Below are positions 30,697 to 42,024 of a stretch of DNA of 64,000 bases, piece by piece. The DNA comes from Schizochytrium sp. TIO01 (Eukaryota; Sar; Bigyra; Thraustochytrida; Thraustochytriidae): positions 513,501 through 577,500 of the forward strand of contig SMSO01000007.1 of assembly GCA_004764695.1 (NCBI GenBank), read 5' to 3'. Positions within the stretch are counted from its first letter, which is position 1. The number at the start of each line of letters is the position of its first letter. The translations under genes were made by a program, and so were the position numbers. A model generated the notes under the pieces. The model was not told where the DNA came from, did not search any database, and saw only the letters and a list, made by a program, of their open reading frames with translations.

Positions 30697-31578
30697 ATGT
30701 CGGTCATCCCGTTGTACAAGGATGATGGCAACACCGTGGACTACACGCTGACCTCGTTCAAGTGTGAGCTTAAGAACAATGGTGTCATGGTGGTGAAGAA
30801 TGCAGTGCCAAAGTCACTTCATTCGCTGACGACGGCGTTCCGCGCGGAGATGCTCTTTATTCTTGAGCACTGCAAGCGGTGTGCAGATGTAAAAGTGCTG
30901 ATTTGGACTGCCGAAGGTGACCGAGCATTCTCTAGTGGTGCATCTTTTACGCCTGGACCGACTATCGAGGTCTCGGAGGAGATTGTAAAGGCGTATACTC
31001 GACGCGGCATGTACCCGCAAGTAAACACGGACTTCTCTTTAATGTGCGAGACCAAGGCATTTTACAATTTCCCAAAGCCCATTATTGGTGCGATTAATGG
31101 CATGGCTGTTGGTGGAGGCGCGAATATTGCTCTGTTCTATTTTGATATTGTCATTGCTAGCGAACAGGCAAAATTTACCTATCCATTTGTAAGCATTGGA
31201 CTCACCCCTGAGCTAGGTAGCTCGTTGATGCTGCCGTTCTTCGCAGGTCCTCAGCGTGCCAAAGAAGTGATTTTCACTAACGAATGGTTTACTGCTGCAC
31301 AGGCCAAGGAATGGAACTTGGTATCCTATGTTGTGCCGCACAACGATCTCATGGACCGTGCTATGGCCATGGCTGAGAAGATTGCTGCTCAGCCGTCTGA
31401 GCAAATTATGTTGAGTAAGCGTGTCCTGAATCACCACCTTGGCAAGTTTCTTGATGAGCATTTGCATCTTGAAAACCAGACTATTATGGCTTCTCGCGAT
31501 GCATTTGGTGGTAAAGAGCTTTTTGCTCAACTTGCTGGCCGTGTTGCTGCCCGTAAGAAGAACAAAAGTAATCTCTGA
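30697..31578 (+). CDS. Enoyl-CoA hydratase/isomerase family protein, possibly peroxisomal
   Basis: A 293-residue crotonase-fold enzyme. Visible motifs: the oxyanion-hole strand near RAFSSGASFTPG, the KPIIGAINGMAVGGGANIAL signature, FTYPFVSIGLTPELGSS and the AKEWNLVSYVVP helix. A single acidic residue (Glu in TPELGSS) stands where delta3,delta2-enoyl-CoA isomerases have their catalytic base, and the second hydratase Glu is not evident. An isomerase of unsaturated fatty-acid beta-oxidation is therefore favoured over a true hydratase. The C-terminus KKNKSNL ends in Ser-Asn-Leu, a known non-canonical PTS1-like tripeptide behind a basic stretch, suggesting peroxisomal import; there is no obvious mitochondrial presequence. 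ATG 30697 is the first methionine after an in-frame stop region. The enzyme would suit a lipid-accumulating protist, but the substrate range cannot be read from sequence. Confidence 0.87.
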   Translation: MSVIPLYKDDGNTVDYTLTSFKCELKNNGVMVVKNAVPKSLHSLTTAFRAEMLFILEHCKRCADVKVLIWTAEGDRAFSSGASFTPGPTIEVSEEIVKAYTRRGMYPQVNTDFSLMCETKAFYNFPKPIIGAINGMAVGGGANIALFYFDIVIASEQAKFTYPFVSIGLTPELGSSLMLPFFAGPQRAKEVIFTNEWFTAAQAKEWNLVSYVVPHNDLMDRAMAMAEKIAAQPSEQIMLSKRVLNHHLGKFLDEHLHLENQTIMASRDAFGGKELFAQLAGRVAARKKNKSNL

Positions 31579-33214
31579 AGTACTGCAGCTGCTAGGGAGG
31601 TGGCTGTAAAGCTGAGTCTATCTATTTTCTTTCCCCAATAATTTTATCTTACACTTTACTTAACCAAGATTTCCATCGTATTTAGTGGCAAACCAAATAC
31701 CATTTTACAACATTATACCAGTTCTTAGATAGACAGGTATGTAGAGTGATGTCGTATAAGTCGGTTTAGATGAACGTAGGATTTTTTCAATCTGAAATCA
31801 TGTCTAAATCTAGGTTTATTGGCATACCTTTAATGTAAAATTTTAGCAATATATGCGAAACGCCAATGATAGCTATAACTGTGTTATTGTGTCTTGTAAT
31901 CAATCTTATTGTCGTCATGAACTAGGTTTCTCCCAGCAAGAGTTAAGTAGTATCATTCCCGAGGATGGCATAATTCTATTGGCAATCAGGAAATCAAAGA
32001 CCGGCATATAGGAGCTTCTATCAATCTCCTTTCCCATGCTGTCATAGATTCTCTGTCTATTTCAACATATGAAAGAATGCCATAATCGTAGTCTTCGTCT
32101 CTTATTTATTTTGAAATTATAAGCTGGTACTTGAATACGAGAATATTAGAACTACTGACTGGTCAACAACCACTATTGTTTCCCGTACCTTGTGCCATTA
32201 GTATCAACAGAACACTTACTACTTATCCCTCCACCCCTTTTAGGTTGAGGAATTATCGCCTCAAATTCGTAAATGCCAGCACTACCACTAGGAACACTGC
32301 CAACATAAACAGGCAACCAGCCCCCACAGAACCAGGAACTGGAACTCTAATCCTCTATATAGTTGCTATGTAGCAGTTCTTCGGTACTACTCAAAATCAT
32401 CAAATACTATTTGCATTCTTTGACATCGACAGCTTTAGAGCCAAACAACATTCTCAAGTTATTTAAGACGTTAAGACCTTTGCTGTTTTTAGTTGCCATC
32501 AGCTGATGCTTTCTTATGAGCCACTTAAAAGGTAATGGTACGACACCAGTACTTCAAAAGAGGTCTAACGCACAAATAGGCCATTAAACCACTCACTGGC
32601 TGGCGGGCCTCGGTCTCCTTCTTGAGGGTGTCTCATGCTCCATCGCCTTTCCACAGACCTGTTCTTGGCCAAATTTGGTCTGCTTCTTTTCTCCTGAGTC
32701 TGCAATCTCAATGAGCTTAGAAGAACCAAGTCTTCGCGTACCTCGAAGCACGAGCTTGAAGAATTTCATTCCCATCGAAACCAAACCAAGAGTTGAGCAA
32801 TTCGAAGAATTCGCAATAAATATATATCTACAATGGAGTATAGCCGTGATAAAGTGAATTATTTCCAAGTATAACTCATAGTATTTTTCTATAGCCTATA
32901 GTGTATGTCATGTTTCTCCGGGTCCCTATGCTTAATATGCCGGCACTCTGGACCAATAAAACTACAGAACAGAGTCCACCAAGACAAATAAAATAGCTCG
33001 CTAGCTGGCTTGCGAGCAAGCAAACCCAGCTATAGAAGCAGCGCAGCCTCGCCCCAGTCGGTCCCACTCGCTGCACCCAAGCAGCTTCTTGTGCCTGTCT
33101 CCTTCTGCTCAGGCACCTCGACCCACTCCGTTCGCTCGGTTGGTGGACGAGGATCTTTGTGGTTGCCTAACCCAGCTTACCAAAGTCCAAACCCAAATCG
33201 AACTCGACTTCACA
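31579..33214. other. Intergenic region, no gene seen
   Basis: About 1.6 kb, strongly A+T-rich until about 32.6 kb. A 74-base stretch of C-rich sequence precedes the next ATG. No RNA gene or coherent reading frame was found. Confidence 0.5.
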
Positions 33215-34582
33215 ATGGCCAAGGTCTCTGCGTCTCGCGCGGGCCTCCCCTCCGCCACGAAGAGCAAGGGTGTGGGTAGCCGCCGTGCTGCACCCAAGTC
33301 TGCCTCCGAGAAGGTAGCTGCTGCCGCCGAGGCCGAGAAGGTCGCCATGGCCAAGGCCGATGTGGCTTCCGCCCGTAAGGTCGCGACCACGCACGCTGCA
33401 CGCCTCGAGGATGCCCTGGAGCACGTTAAGCAGGAGCAGGTCCAACGTGCTGTAGGTGCTCTCCAGAAACATGTCCAGCTTCACCGCAAGAAGGTGCGTG
33501 AGGAGAAGGAGCGCCGTGACCTTCTTGATGACGACGCCGATATGTCGGATGGCGAAGTGGACCTCGAGGCATCGCACTCCCCTCAGGACACCGTCTTTGT
33601 GAACTTCGCACTGAAGCGTGCTGCTGTTTCCACCAAGCTCTCTGATAAGATGCACCGCATCCCTGTTCGCCACCCGATGAGCGTGCTCGGCGCGAACAGA
33701 GCGATTTGCCTCTTCGTCAAGGACAAGGCGGAGGCTGAAAAGTGGTTGGCGTCGAACCCGATCACCGGCCTCAAGAAGATTATCAGCCTTCACCAGCTTC
33801 GCACGCAGTACCAGCGCTTCCAGGCGCGCCGCGACCTGGCCGCCATGTACGATAGCTTCCTCGCGGACGAGCGCATCATCGTCATGTTGCCCAAGGTCCT
33901 CGGAAGGCGCTCCTTCTACAACACCAGCAAGCGCCCCACACCCATCACTATCGCTACCAAGGGCTCCGCAGCTGGATCTCTTGAGGCTCGCGCTAAGCAG
34001 TCTGTTGAGTCTGCCTACTTCTCTTTCCAGGGCACCCTCACCAGTGTGCGCGCTGCCCTCATCAAGATGACCACGGACGATATCACCGAGAACGTCATGG
34101 ATGTTATTGCCAGTGTGGCACCGCGCCTCCCCGCGGGAGGCTGGGACAACGTGCTCAGCATCCACATCAAGACCGGAAACAGCGCCTCCCTCCCCGTCTA
34201 CGCCTCGCTCCCCGAGAACCAGACCAAGAAGGCTGAGGATGACGACGAAGACGCAGGCGACGAGAAGAAGGACGGCAAGACCAAGGGCAAGAAGAGCACC
34301 AAGGCCGAGGACGTGAAGAGCACGCCTGCCAAGAAGCAGAAGCGCAAGGCACCTGATAGCCCTGAAGACGCAGCAGACGAGGAGACGGACGCACAAGAGG
34401 CGGAGGCTGCCAAGGCCACGCCAGCCAAGAAGGCCAAGAAGACACCCGCCAAATCAGCAAAGAAGACCACCGCCACAACCACTCCGGCAAAGTCTGCCGT
34501 TAAGCAGCCGAAGTCCGCAGTAAAGTCCGCAGCAAAGTCCGCGGCAAAGTCAAACAAGAAACCCCGTAAAGCCTCTGCATAA
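33215..34582 (+). CDS. Ribosomal L1-domain nucleolar protein (RSL1D1/Utp30/Cic1-like)
   Basis: A 455-residue protein. After a basic, Ala-rich helical N-terminus (about residues 1-115), residues about 120-335 form a ribosomal protein L1 fold. Motifs include RIPVRHPM, an ILADERI-type strand written SFLADERIIVMLPKVLG, the RRSFYNTSKRPTPI loop that family members use near RNA, and VIASVAPRLPAGGWDNVLSIHIKTGNS. Residues about 345-455 are a Lys/Ala/Pro tail with several histone-H1-like TPAKKAKKTPAKS repeats. The expected role is ribosome biogenesis in the nucleolus. The start was moved to ATG 33215 (cacaATGg), because the 42 in-frame codons upstream are leader-like. It is G+C-richer than the intergenic flanks. 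Confidence 0.86.
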   Translation: MAKVSASRAGLPSATKSKGVGSRRAAPKSASEKVAAAAEAEKVAMAKADVASARKVATTHAARLEDALEHVKQEQVQRAVGALQKHVQLHRKKVREEKERRDLLDDDADMSDGEVDLEASHSPQDTVFVNFALKRAAVSTKLSDKMHRIPVRHPMSVLGANRAICLFVKDKAEAEKWLASNPITGLKKIISLHQLRTQYQRFQARRDLAAMYDSFLADERIIVMLPKVLGRRSFYNTSKRPTPITIATKGSAAGSLEARAKQSVESAYFSFQGTLTSVRAALIKMTTDDITENVMDVIASVAPRLPAGGWDNVLSIHIKTGNSASLPVYASLPENQTKKAEDDDEDAGDEKKDGKTKGKKSTKAEDVKSTPAKKQKRKAPDSPEDAADEETDAQEAEAAKATPAKKAKKTPAKSAKKTTATTTPAKSAVKQPKSAVKSAAKSAAKSNKKPRKASA

Positions 34583-36109
34583 GTAATAAACACTTCCCAT
34601 CGAACCTTTCTGTTGACCCATGCATCCTATTACTTTCTTTCTCTAGATTTCTGCTAGCTGCCGTTTTGGATAGTCGCGTTGTTGTTGCATTTCTAGTGTA
34701 TCTCAAGTTCTTGATTTAGAAAAACTAATTAAATTAGCTTGGACTGCACAATTTTTTAATTTTGTTTTTTAAGGGTGTGTAATTGTGAGCCTTGTACGAT
34801 CTCCTGTCGTTGCAACTCTTATTCTCTCTTGTTAGAATTGCATAAGGAAAAGTCTACTTGTTCGTTTGGCATAGTATTAGGGTCTATATAGTGTGGTTTC
34901 TGGCAATAACGCATTTCATGAGGATATATTCTGGTTTTAATTTTAGGGCTAGTCTCGTATATTGTTTGGACTGACTAGATCTCAGCTAAATCTTATTTCT
35001 ATTTGAAGCAAATGCATCCTTTGCAAAACAACTGCAACGGCTGTTTGCTTCCCAGTAGTATCAAGCGAGAAGCAAATGTCGGTCTTCTACTTTCATGATT
35101 TTGTTAACTACATCCTACTTGAAGTAAGCAAATAATTTTAGTACTAAAGCAGTAGTCTCTTGTAAGGTTCCGTGAAGTCACTTTTTTTCCAAATCTTTAT
35201 AGTGTCTCGAAGACCTCTTCGATTTAATAATAGAAGTATAACTAAAATTTTCAATTAAAATCTTGGTCAAAATCTTCATGTCCCCCGCCCCCTAACAATA
35301 GCCAGAACATAATTTAAAACATGCACGACTTTAAGCAGGCAAGCCGAAGCTAAACTCCTTTCAGCAAAGTAATTGACTACAGACGGCGCGATGAGCCCAA
35401 CACGCAACAAGCGAGTGTGAACAGGGGAGGTAGAGCCAGGAGCATAGTCTCAAATAAGGCCGCATAATCCGAGAATTCACGCTTGCCCTTTCTTTACACC
35501 TAAGATGTTTTGGTTTATAGGAGCTTCTATCTACTGGCTCTCCTGCTGCAGTGATAGCTATGAGAAAGGAAAAAGTATGAGCACCATGTGATGGGGAAGG
35601 GCAGTTGTCCGAGGATCGGCCGTCTTGCTCGTTTGCAATCGAGAGAGACAGCCGAATTTTCGTGTTACAGAATAAAGTGGTCATGTTCCACCTGCTGGCG
35701 AATGGGTACTTTATTGTCTTACCCGTCGCGATGTGGTCCGCTAGTCCTGAAGGACTTACCCCAGTTCAGCAACCGAGCCTCCTTCCCGCTGCACAAGCTG
35801 CGGCTCTTGCTCAGCAAACTTGCTGCTGTATCCCATTTCGGAAGCTTGACAGCATTACACCTAGGGCGCCAGAGCCTCCCCCCCGCGAGTGCCTCTTCTT
35901 GGCTTCATTCACTCCACCCTCCGCGAGACAGTCCCATCAACCGCAAAGGTTTCCTTTGGCGATTTTCAGAAATCATAATCATCTAGAGATTTTTGGCAAT
36001 CACAACCACCATCATCATCATCATCGGTGACACCGACTGCGCTTGCTCGTATTACCGATTCCCGGTCACGACCGACGGTACACACCCGCATAAGCCAAGA
36101 TCGCATATC

Positions 36110-36145
36110 TAGGTAGTACTACTTACTACCAAGTAGTACTACCTA
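36110..36145. repeat. Perfect 15-bp inverted repeat with 6-nt loop
   Basis: TAGGTAGTACTACTT (36110-36124) and AAGTAGTACTACCTA (36131-36145) are exact reverse complements around the loop ACTACC. As RNA it would form a strong hairpin. It has no U-tract typical of a bacterial terminator and lies far from both neighbouring genes. Confidence 0.85.
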
Positions 36146-37127
36146 CGCACTTACTCTATGTACCTCTTAGCAGGCATTTCCCATCTCATGGAGGTGTTCC
36201 AAGCACCAGAACAGGAGAGCCGTAGCACTGCTTAGCTGTTCAATAGCCTGTGCGTCATCACTTGCCTTCAGAAAAAGAACACCTCCTGGAGCTAGCTAAT
36301 AGTAGGATAATAATACAGTGCTAATTCTAGTTAGTCATATGTTACATTCGCTGTATAATAAATACGAGAGAAGGAAGAAAGCCAAGCCTTGGAGCGGACA
36401 TGGGCGAGCCAGAGCTAGTCTGCGGGCTCCGGCTTACGAGGAGTGGAGTTTATGCACGAGCATCTCGCCGAGAGACCCCCTCGTCGATCGCGAGCGAAAC
36501 GCCGTCTCCGGTACTCTGTCTCAAGAAGGGTTTCTTGACTCGAGCTGTCGAAGAGAAGAGGATCACGGGCGGGTGTTCTGTTCCGTTCCTAATCCCTCAA
36601 AGTGTGAAGTGGCGAAAGAACGGAAATAATAATTGAGAAGAAAAGAAAGAAAAGAGAGAAAGAGAGAGATGAAAGGAAATGAAAGAGGTTTCAACTCTGT
36701 CGAGTGTCTCTGCTCCTCTTCCTGTGCATGCCGTCTGTTTCTGGCTGCACTCCGCTCCGCTGCTCCGGCGTCCCGCACGCACCCGCCTGCGCCCTTCCTC
36801 GGCTGTCTGTCTCTGCCCTCTGGGGCGGGGTTGGGCCGAGGACTCGCGTTATCATGTACTATACCCTACGATTCTTTTCTTCCTTCGTTCGACGATTTCT
36901 TATCATCTTTGCAGAATGCAATGCAATGCAATGAATCAATGAATCAATCAATCAACTCCGCAGAGACGCTGGCTGCGGCGAGCGGGTTCGCCAAGGCGCG
37001 GGCGGCCTTCTCCTCCCCAGCCCCTGCCGGGTGCGGGCGGCGGAAAGCACTCCGCCTCAGTTTCATCGTCCCGTCGGCGCGGAGAAAGAAATCGATTTCC
37101 TTCGTTCTCTGTCTAATTAATTAATTT

Positions 37128-37195
37128 GGGGATTGATTTTTTGATTGATTTTTTGATTGATTGATTTTTTGATTGATTGTTTTATTGATGTATGT
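37128..37195. repeat. TTGATTTTTTGATTGA tandem tract
   Basis: Irregular tandem units of TTGATT and TTGA separated by T-runs. Low-complexity, non-coding. Confidence 0.75.
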
Positions 37196-39999
37196 ATCAC
37201 TGTGAGAACTAACTTACTTACTTATTATAAGTGAGTGCTGCAGAGTTCTTCTTTCTTTCTCTTTCCAAGTTCTGTTCTTTTCTCTCTCTTTCTCTCTCTT
37301 TGTAAGTCCCCAAAACTTTTCATTGGAAAAAAGCATAATTAAGTAACTAAAGAGATGATTATTTCCTCGAAGAACTGACGCAAAGAGTTCGAACAGAATT
37401 CATAACCAGAGTTCTTGGGTGAGCACAAAGGGCTCGGCTTCTCAGCTTCGTCGGGCTCGTGCTGATGGCACTGCTGACGACGCCGGGCAGCGTGGAGGAT
37501 AGTGGTGTTGGCAGTGTGTGGCGGTGGCGGCGGAGCTTCTTGGGAGGCTGGGCTGAGATGGAGAGGAGCAGCTTCGTTTTTGTGAAGAGGAGATCGACCT
37601 GATCTATCTCAAGCTGCGAGCTTGAGTCTATCTTCGAGGTCCTCTGCTCCAAAGCGAACGAGATTGAACCAGGAAGGCCATGGGCAGCTCGAACGAGGGG
37701 TCTCTGTAGTGGAGCATAAGTTCTTGAAGTGCAGGAAGCGTGTGTGACCCGCTTGAAGAGCAAGAGGAGGTTGACGGGTGCTCGAGCAGTGCAATGAGAG
37801 ATCAGCACAGTTCGTTCTTCAGGTCAGCCCATTCTAAAGCAAGGCCTCCTCGCTGGACCCTTCGACGTGCCTGCAACATTGGAACTTAACGAGTTTTCTC
37901 CAGCATCATTTCCGTACCGCTATCAACTGGGTCGGGCTTGCCGCTTGTTGTCAGTGCTGTTCACAGTGGCACAAGTTGCGAAGATCGTTCGTGTTGAACT
38001 ATCTTCCCTTCCCTTGGTCAAACTTGTAGTGATACATTTTTTTTTGCAGCCACTGCTCTAAGTCCCCTTGCTCTGCTACGTCGCATACGCCAAGCAGGTC
38101 AGTTCCTTCGCCACCTCAAGTGGTTCCATCCCTTCCTGCGTTCTATGTCTCGCAGATGGCAATGGCTGATATTCGTGCTTTGAAAAACCACCATGGTGCA
38201 CCATCCTGAAGTCTCGATTGTAACTTATAAATAGCGTTCATACCAAACCATCAAAGGCTTGAAGCAAGTCAGCATCAGGGCCAAGTTCTCAGCCCTCTTT
38301 CGCCAAAGCCGCTCTGCCAGCGCTCTTCACGAGTGGGTGAATGAATGTGCGAGTGAATGTTCGAACGAGTGTACCATTTCTGTATCGTTGAATGCGCCAC
38401 TATTTCATTGCTGTTTTTGTGCTCCTCTTCTCTTTTAGACGCCCTCTCTTTTCACGCAGTGCCGCTCTTCTGCGCTCCCTCATAACATAAACCCTAAGAG
38501 TCCGGGCGCTTCGGTAGCATCGCCGGCGCCCAGTAGAGCCGCGTAGAAGTCCCTAGTGGCACGGAAGACCTCGGTATTATTGTATTCCCTTTCGCTGTCG
38601 TGAATGGAATTCATGAAACGATCGATCCTCGCTCCCTCATTTCGAGGAATTCGAGGCAGGTGGGCTCCCAGGGGAGAAGCACGGTTTGTGGTGGTCGAGG
38701 CAGCTGGCGAGCGACTGGCCGGCAGGTTGGTTGAGTAGATGACGGCGGCTGCTGAGATGGACGGTAAGAAAGAGAAATCTTGAAAGTGAATGAAATGGGA
38801 ATTGAAAGGAGATGAAAACAGTTTTCACCCTCGAAGTTTTATATTCGTGTACAGTTTTATTATTATTTTTAACAATAACTATTTCTTTCTCTTTGTTCTT
38901 TTGGCTTTTCTTTGTCAAAGACAGAAAGGAAGAAAGAGAGAAAGAAAGAAGGCTACAAACATCGATCAACCAATCCATCAATAAGTCCACGCGTCCACCA
39001 ATCCTCTGCGTTCAACGCAGAACTTGAGACCCCGGACGGGCCTCGAAGCGGTAACCTGCTTGCCACCTGTCGCACGCGGGTGGATCTAGCGCGCCTTTCT
39101 TCGCACAACAACTACTTTCGTAAACCATACCTAGTATAATAGTAGGCTTCGTCCACTTTGAGCCTCGTTGCAGAGGACCCTCCGCAACTGGTATACTTTG
39201 CCAATCGGCCTATTCCTGACCCGGTCACTACCTCAGGACGATAGTACTGCTTCTGTTGCTGTCGTCTGGTATTTGTCGCTGTCACGCGGAGAGTAGGAGG
39301 GCCCAGAGAGCGCAAGTGACTCGTTCATTTGATTCGAAATCAGGTTCACCTTTTAAAAAAGTTTCGATAAACCAAAAATCACCTCGAATAGAACAAAACC
39401 TCGAATAGAAAACAGGTCACCAAAACCATACATAAGCGCGCGAATAAAGCGCCGAGGAGACAAAGCAGTTGCGGATCGGTTGCGGCGATAGTGAGCACCT
39501 TGGGCTCAGCGCATCATCCCGTGCTCGTGGCTGCCAACTTCTATTGTCCGCTTGCTCGAGGCTCGTTGTGGTGGCTGACGTTCTTCTGCTGCGGCCTCAA
39601 GACGTGGAGGCGGACTCGTGTGGAGCAGCAGCACCTGTGCCAAGTAGAGACAAACTCCTAGCTTTACGGTGTCGTACATTAGAGTTGTTTGACCAAGGTT
39701 GCTCTACACTGCATCTGCATCGCATAACTTTCTTGTTTCGTTCTTCACTGGGAATCCCGTATTTTGCACTGCACTTCAGAAGTGCTTCATTCATTCATTA
39801 TTCCGTTCGTTCTTGTCACCACAAGGCTCCACTGCATTGACTTACTTTGCAATAATATTGACTTTATTGGTTTGTCTTGACATTGACAAGTTTGGCACAG
39901 CATATTCTTTACTCTACGTTGGACTGCAGCTCTTGTGTGTGTAATAAAGTTGGACGACCACTTTGGATTTGTGGTATTCTTGGTGGGGAGTGGTAGGCC

Positions 40000-42024
40000 A
40001 TGGTGCAGCTGCCGCTCTCGCAAGAGAGCTCTCGTGAAGATGCTTTGATTGTAGAGAGAAAACTGAGGAGACTATTCAAGGCCCTTGATGCAGAAGGCAC
40101 AGGACTCGTACCTCGCGATGCAGCGTTGAGGTTGATTAGAGCTGTCCTGGGCGCTGAGGATCTGGACATTGAAGCTCTTCACAAATTATGCCCTCTGCAA
40201 ATGTGTTCGGATGAACTACGTTACGATGAGTTCCGCGAACTGACGCAAGTTGCTGGAGCCTGGGTGGTCTTGGGGGATGTTGACAGAACACACTTTGAGC
40301 GACGATGGACGTCGATCACTGACCCAGAGAACAATTACACAATTGACTTTCCACTGCGTCGTATCACTTCATCTCCTCCAGGCGCAGGGGACCCGCTCAT
40401 GGATGAGGAAAATATCCAGGAGGACCCAGAAGGTAGCAAAGCCATGTTCACGGATAGGATCCAGCGATTGAGAATGGTTGAACCCGAGATCCGCACGCAA
40501 ATCTGCAAGAGGATTCTAGCAAACATTGACAACGCAGCGCCCATGACCGACCAACTTGCGCAACATATGCTCCGAGGTCACAGTGGACTGCGATTTGGCG
40601 CATCCAGGGGACGACCGACCAGACCGCGCTTCTCAGACGATTTCGTTGACTTCCCAGACCCCGATATTGACAGCAGTTCTTCAGAAAGTGAGAAAACAAG
40701 TGGTGATGGCGAACACCACCAAAACTTAGCCACTCTACCAAACACAAAGAAGGACGCTGTAGACAGCACTGTGTCCAGCCAGGAGCAGTCCAAGTTGCTT
40801 ATATCTAGAGAGAGCAGTGAAACCAATCAAGTTTTGTCAAACCCAAGTTTCACAAGTTCTCAAAAAGCATCATCTTCCCCCCACTCCTCCTCCTCCACCA
40901 CCACCGCCAGCAGCATCAATTCGACAAACACTGCCGGGGCAGTCTCAAGACTGAACGAGCCACCCGTATCGACTTTCAACTCAAAGTTGACGAGCCCAGA
41001 GGATTCCGCACCATGCGCCTCTTCAAACGATACCTGCAAAACTCATAGTGCAGAAAGTAGCAGTCAAAGCCCTGTCACCGGTGCCATGGGCGGTGCCAGT
41101 GAGAAAATGAACGCTCCAGTTCCCAACAACTCCATGTTGGATATTGTAAAATCCTTAACGTCCGGTGCTATCGCTGGTGCTACGGCTAAAACAGTGATTG
41201 CGCCTCTTGATCGGACAAAGATTATCTTTCAAACTACAGACCGGAAGTTCTCAGTACGCGCCGCAGCTATGGAGATGCGTCGCATCGTAGTGGAAGAAGG
41301 TGTACGTGGACTTTGGCGTGGGCACAGCGCTACGCTTTCCCGTGTAGCACCTTATGCCGCTTTGCAATTTGTATCTTTTGATTTTTACAAGGGCATGATG
41401 CTGCGAGATGGTGATTCACATTTAACCCCTTTGCGGCGGCTCATGGCGGGTAGTATGGCTGGTGCCACTTCTGTTTGCGCCACATATCCTCTTGACCTTT
41501 TACGTGCGCGCATGGCTGTGCAAAGTCGGGCACAGGGTGGAATGCGTCATAACTTCCGAGTAATCCTTCAAAGTGAAGGTGTGAGTGGTATGTATCGAGG
41601 CCTGGGACCCACTTTGTTTGGTATCGTTCCTTATGCAGGCCTTGCCTTCGGCACCTTTGAGACCCTTAAAATGATGGTTTCGCAACATTATGGTTCAGAA
41701 ACTGTGACTGCTGGGCAGCGGCTCGGGTGTGGAGCCCTGGCTGGCTTTGTAGCTCAGTCACTCACTTATCCTCTTGATATTGTCCGTCGCCGCATGCAGA
41801 CAGATGGTATGCATGCACTTCTTGAGACTGGTAAGCCAGGTCAACGCAAGTACTCTTCAATTTTGCAAACACTCACACATGTTGCACGTCATGAAGGTGT
41901 TGTGGGTGGTCTTTTCAAAGGTCTTTCTATGAACTGGGTTAAAGGACCTATCTCACACGGTATTAGCTTTACGACCTTTGATTTGATGAAGCGCTACCTG
42001 GATGTCCAGCCAGCACGGAAGTAA
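40000..42024 (+). CDS. Mitochondrial carrier (SLC25A42/Leu5-like) with long N-terminal regulatory extension
   Basis: A 674-residue protein. The last 290 residues hold three mitochondrial-carrier repeats with signatures PLDRTK, PLDLLRAR and PLDIVRRR, and six TM helices in the inner membrane. Repeat 1 (SGAIAGATAKTVIAPLDRTK, LWRGHSATLSRVAPYAALQF) matches the CoA/adenine-nucleotide carriers (SLC25A42, yeast Leu5) better than the ADP/ATP exchangers. The N-terminal part (about residues 15-100) has at least one EF-hand-like unit, FKALDAEGTGLVPRDAALRLI, as in calcium-regulated ATP-Mg/Pi carriers, but loop ligands are only partly kept. Residues about 215-380 are a Ser/Thr-rich disordered linker. The expected role is import of CoA or nucleotides into mitochondria; calcium control is inferred. 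ATG 40000 (gccATGg) is in good context. Confidence 0.88.
   Translation: MVQLPLSQESSREDALIVERKLRRLFKALDAEGTGLVPRDAALRLIRAVLGAEDLDIEALHKLCPLQMCSDELRYDEFRELTQVAGAWVVLGDVDRTHFERRWTSITDPENNYTIDFPLRRITSSPPGAGDPLMDEENIQEDPEGSKAMFTDRIQRLRMVEPEIRTQICKRILANIDNAAPMTDQLAQHMLRGHSGLRFGASRGRPTRPRFSDDFVDFPDPDIDSSSSESEKTSGDGEHHQNLATLPNTKKDAVDSTVSSQEQSKLLISRESSETNQVLSNPSFTSSQKASSSPHSSSSTTTASSINSTNTAGAVSRLNEPPVSTFNSKLTSPEDSAPCASSNDTCKTHSAESSSQSPVTGAMGGASEKMNAPVPNNSMLDIVKSLTSGAIAGATAKTVIAPLDRTKIIFQTTDRKFSVRAAAMEMRRIVVEEGVRGLWRGHSATLSRVAPYAALQFVSFDFYKGMMLRDGDSHLTPLRRLMAGSMAGATSVCATYPLDLLRARMAVQSRAQGGMRHNFRVILQSEGVSGMYRGLGPTLFGIVPYAGLAFGTFETLKMMVSQHYGSETVTAGQRLGCGALAGFVAQSLTYPLDIVRRRMQTDGMHALLETGKPGQRKYSSILQTLTHVARHEGVVGGLFKGLSMNWVKGPISHGISFTTFDLMKRYLDVQPARK

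Larger units (their letters stand above)
34583..39999. other. 5.4-kb gene-free region with repeats and a perfect hairpin
   Basis: The largest gap in the window. It mixes A+T-rich stretches (34.6-35.4 kb) with G+C-rich patches (about 36.4-37.1 and 38.4-39.6 kb). It contains a perfect inverted repeat at 36110-36145, a CAT run at 36007-36026, AATGC/AATCA repeats near 36910-36955, a TTGATTTTTTGATTGA tract at about 37128-37195, GAAA-type runs near 36630-36670 and 38925-38952, and a CTGCGTTCAACGCAG hairpin near 39007. Reading frames of up to 163 codons are low-complexity and not supported. No rRNA, tRNA or snRNA could be recognised. Confidence 0.5.

Noticed and set aside
33167-34396. 409-codon minus-strand frame opposite the L1-domain gene.
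   Set aside because: Leu/Val/Gly-rich shadow of a G+C-rich coding strand with a recognised fold.
37359-37808. 149-codon minus-strand frame in the gene desert.
   Set aside because: Leu/Ser/Arg-rich, no domain texture, low-complexity surroundings.
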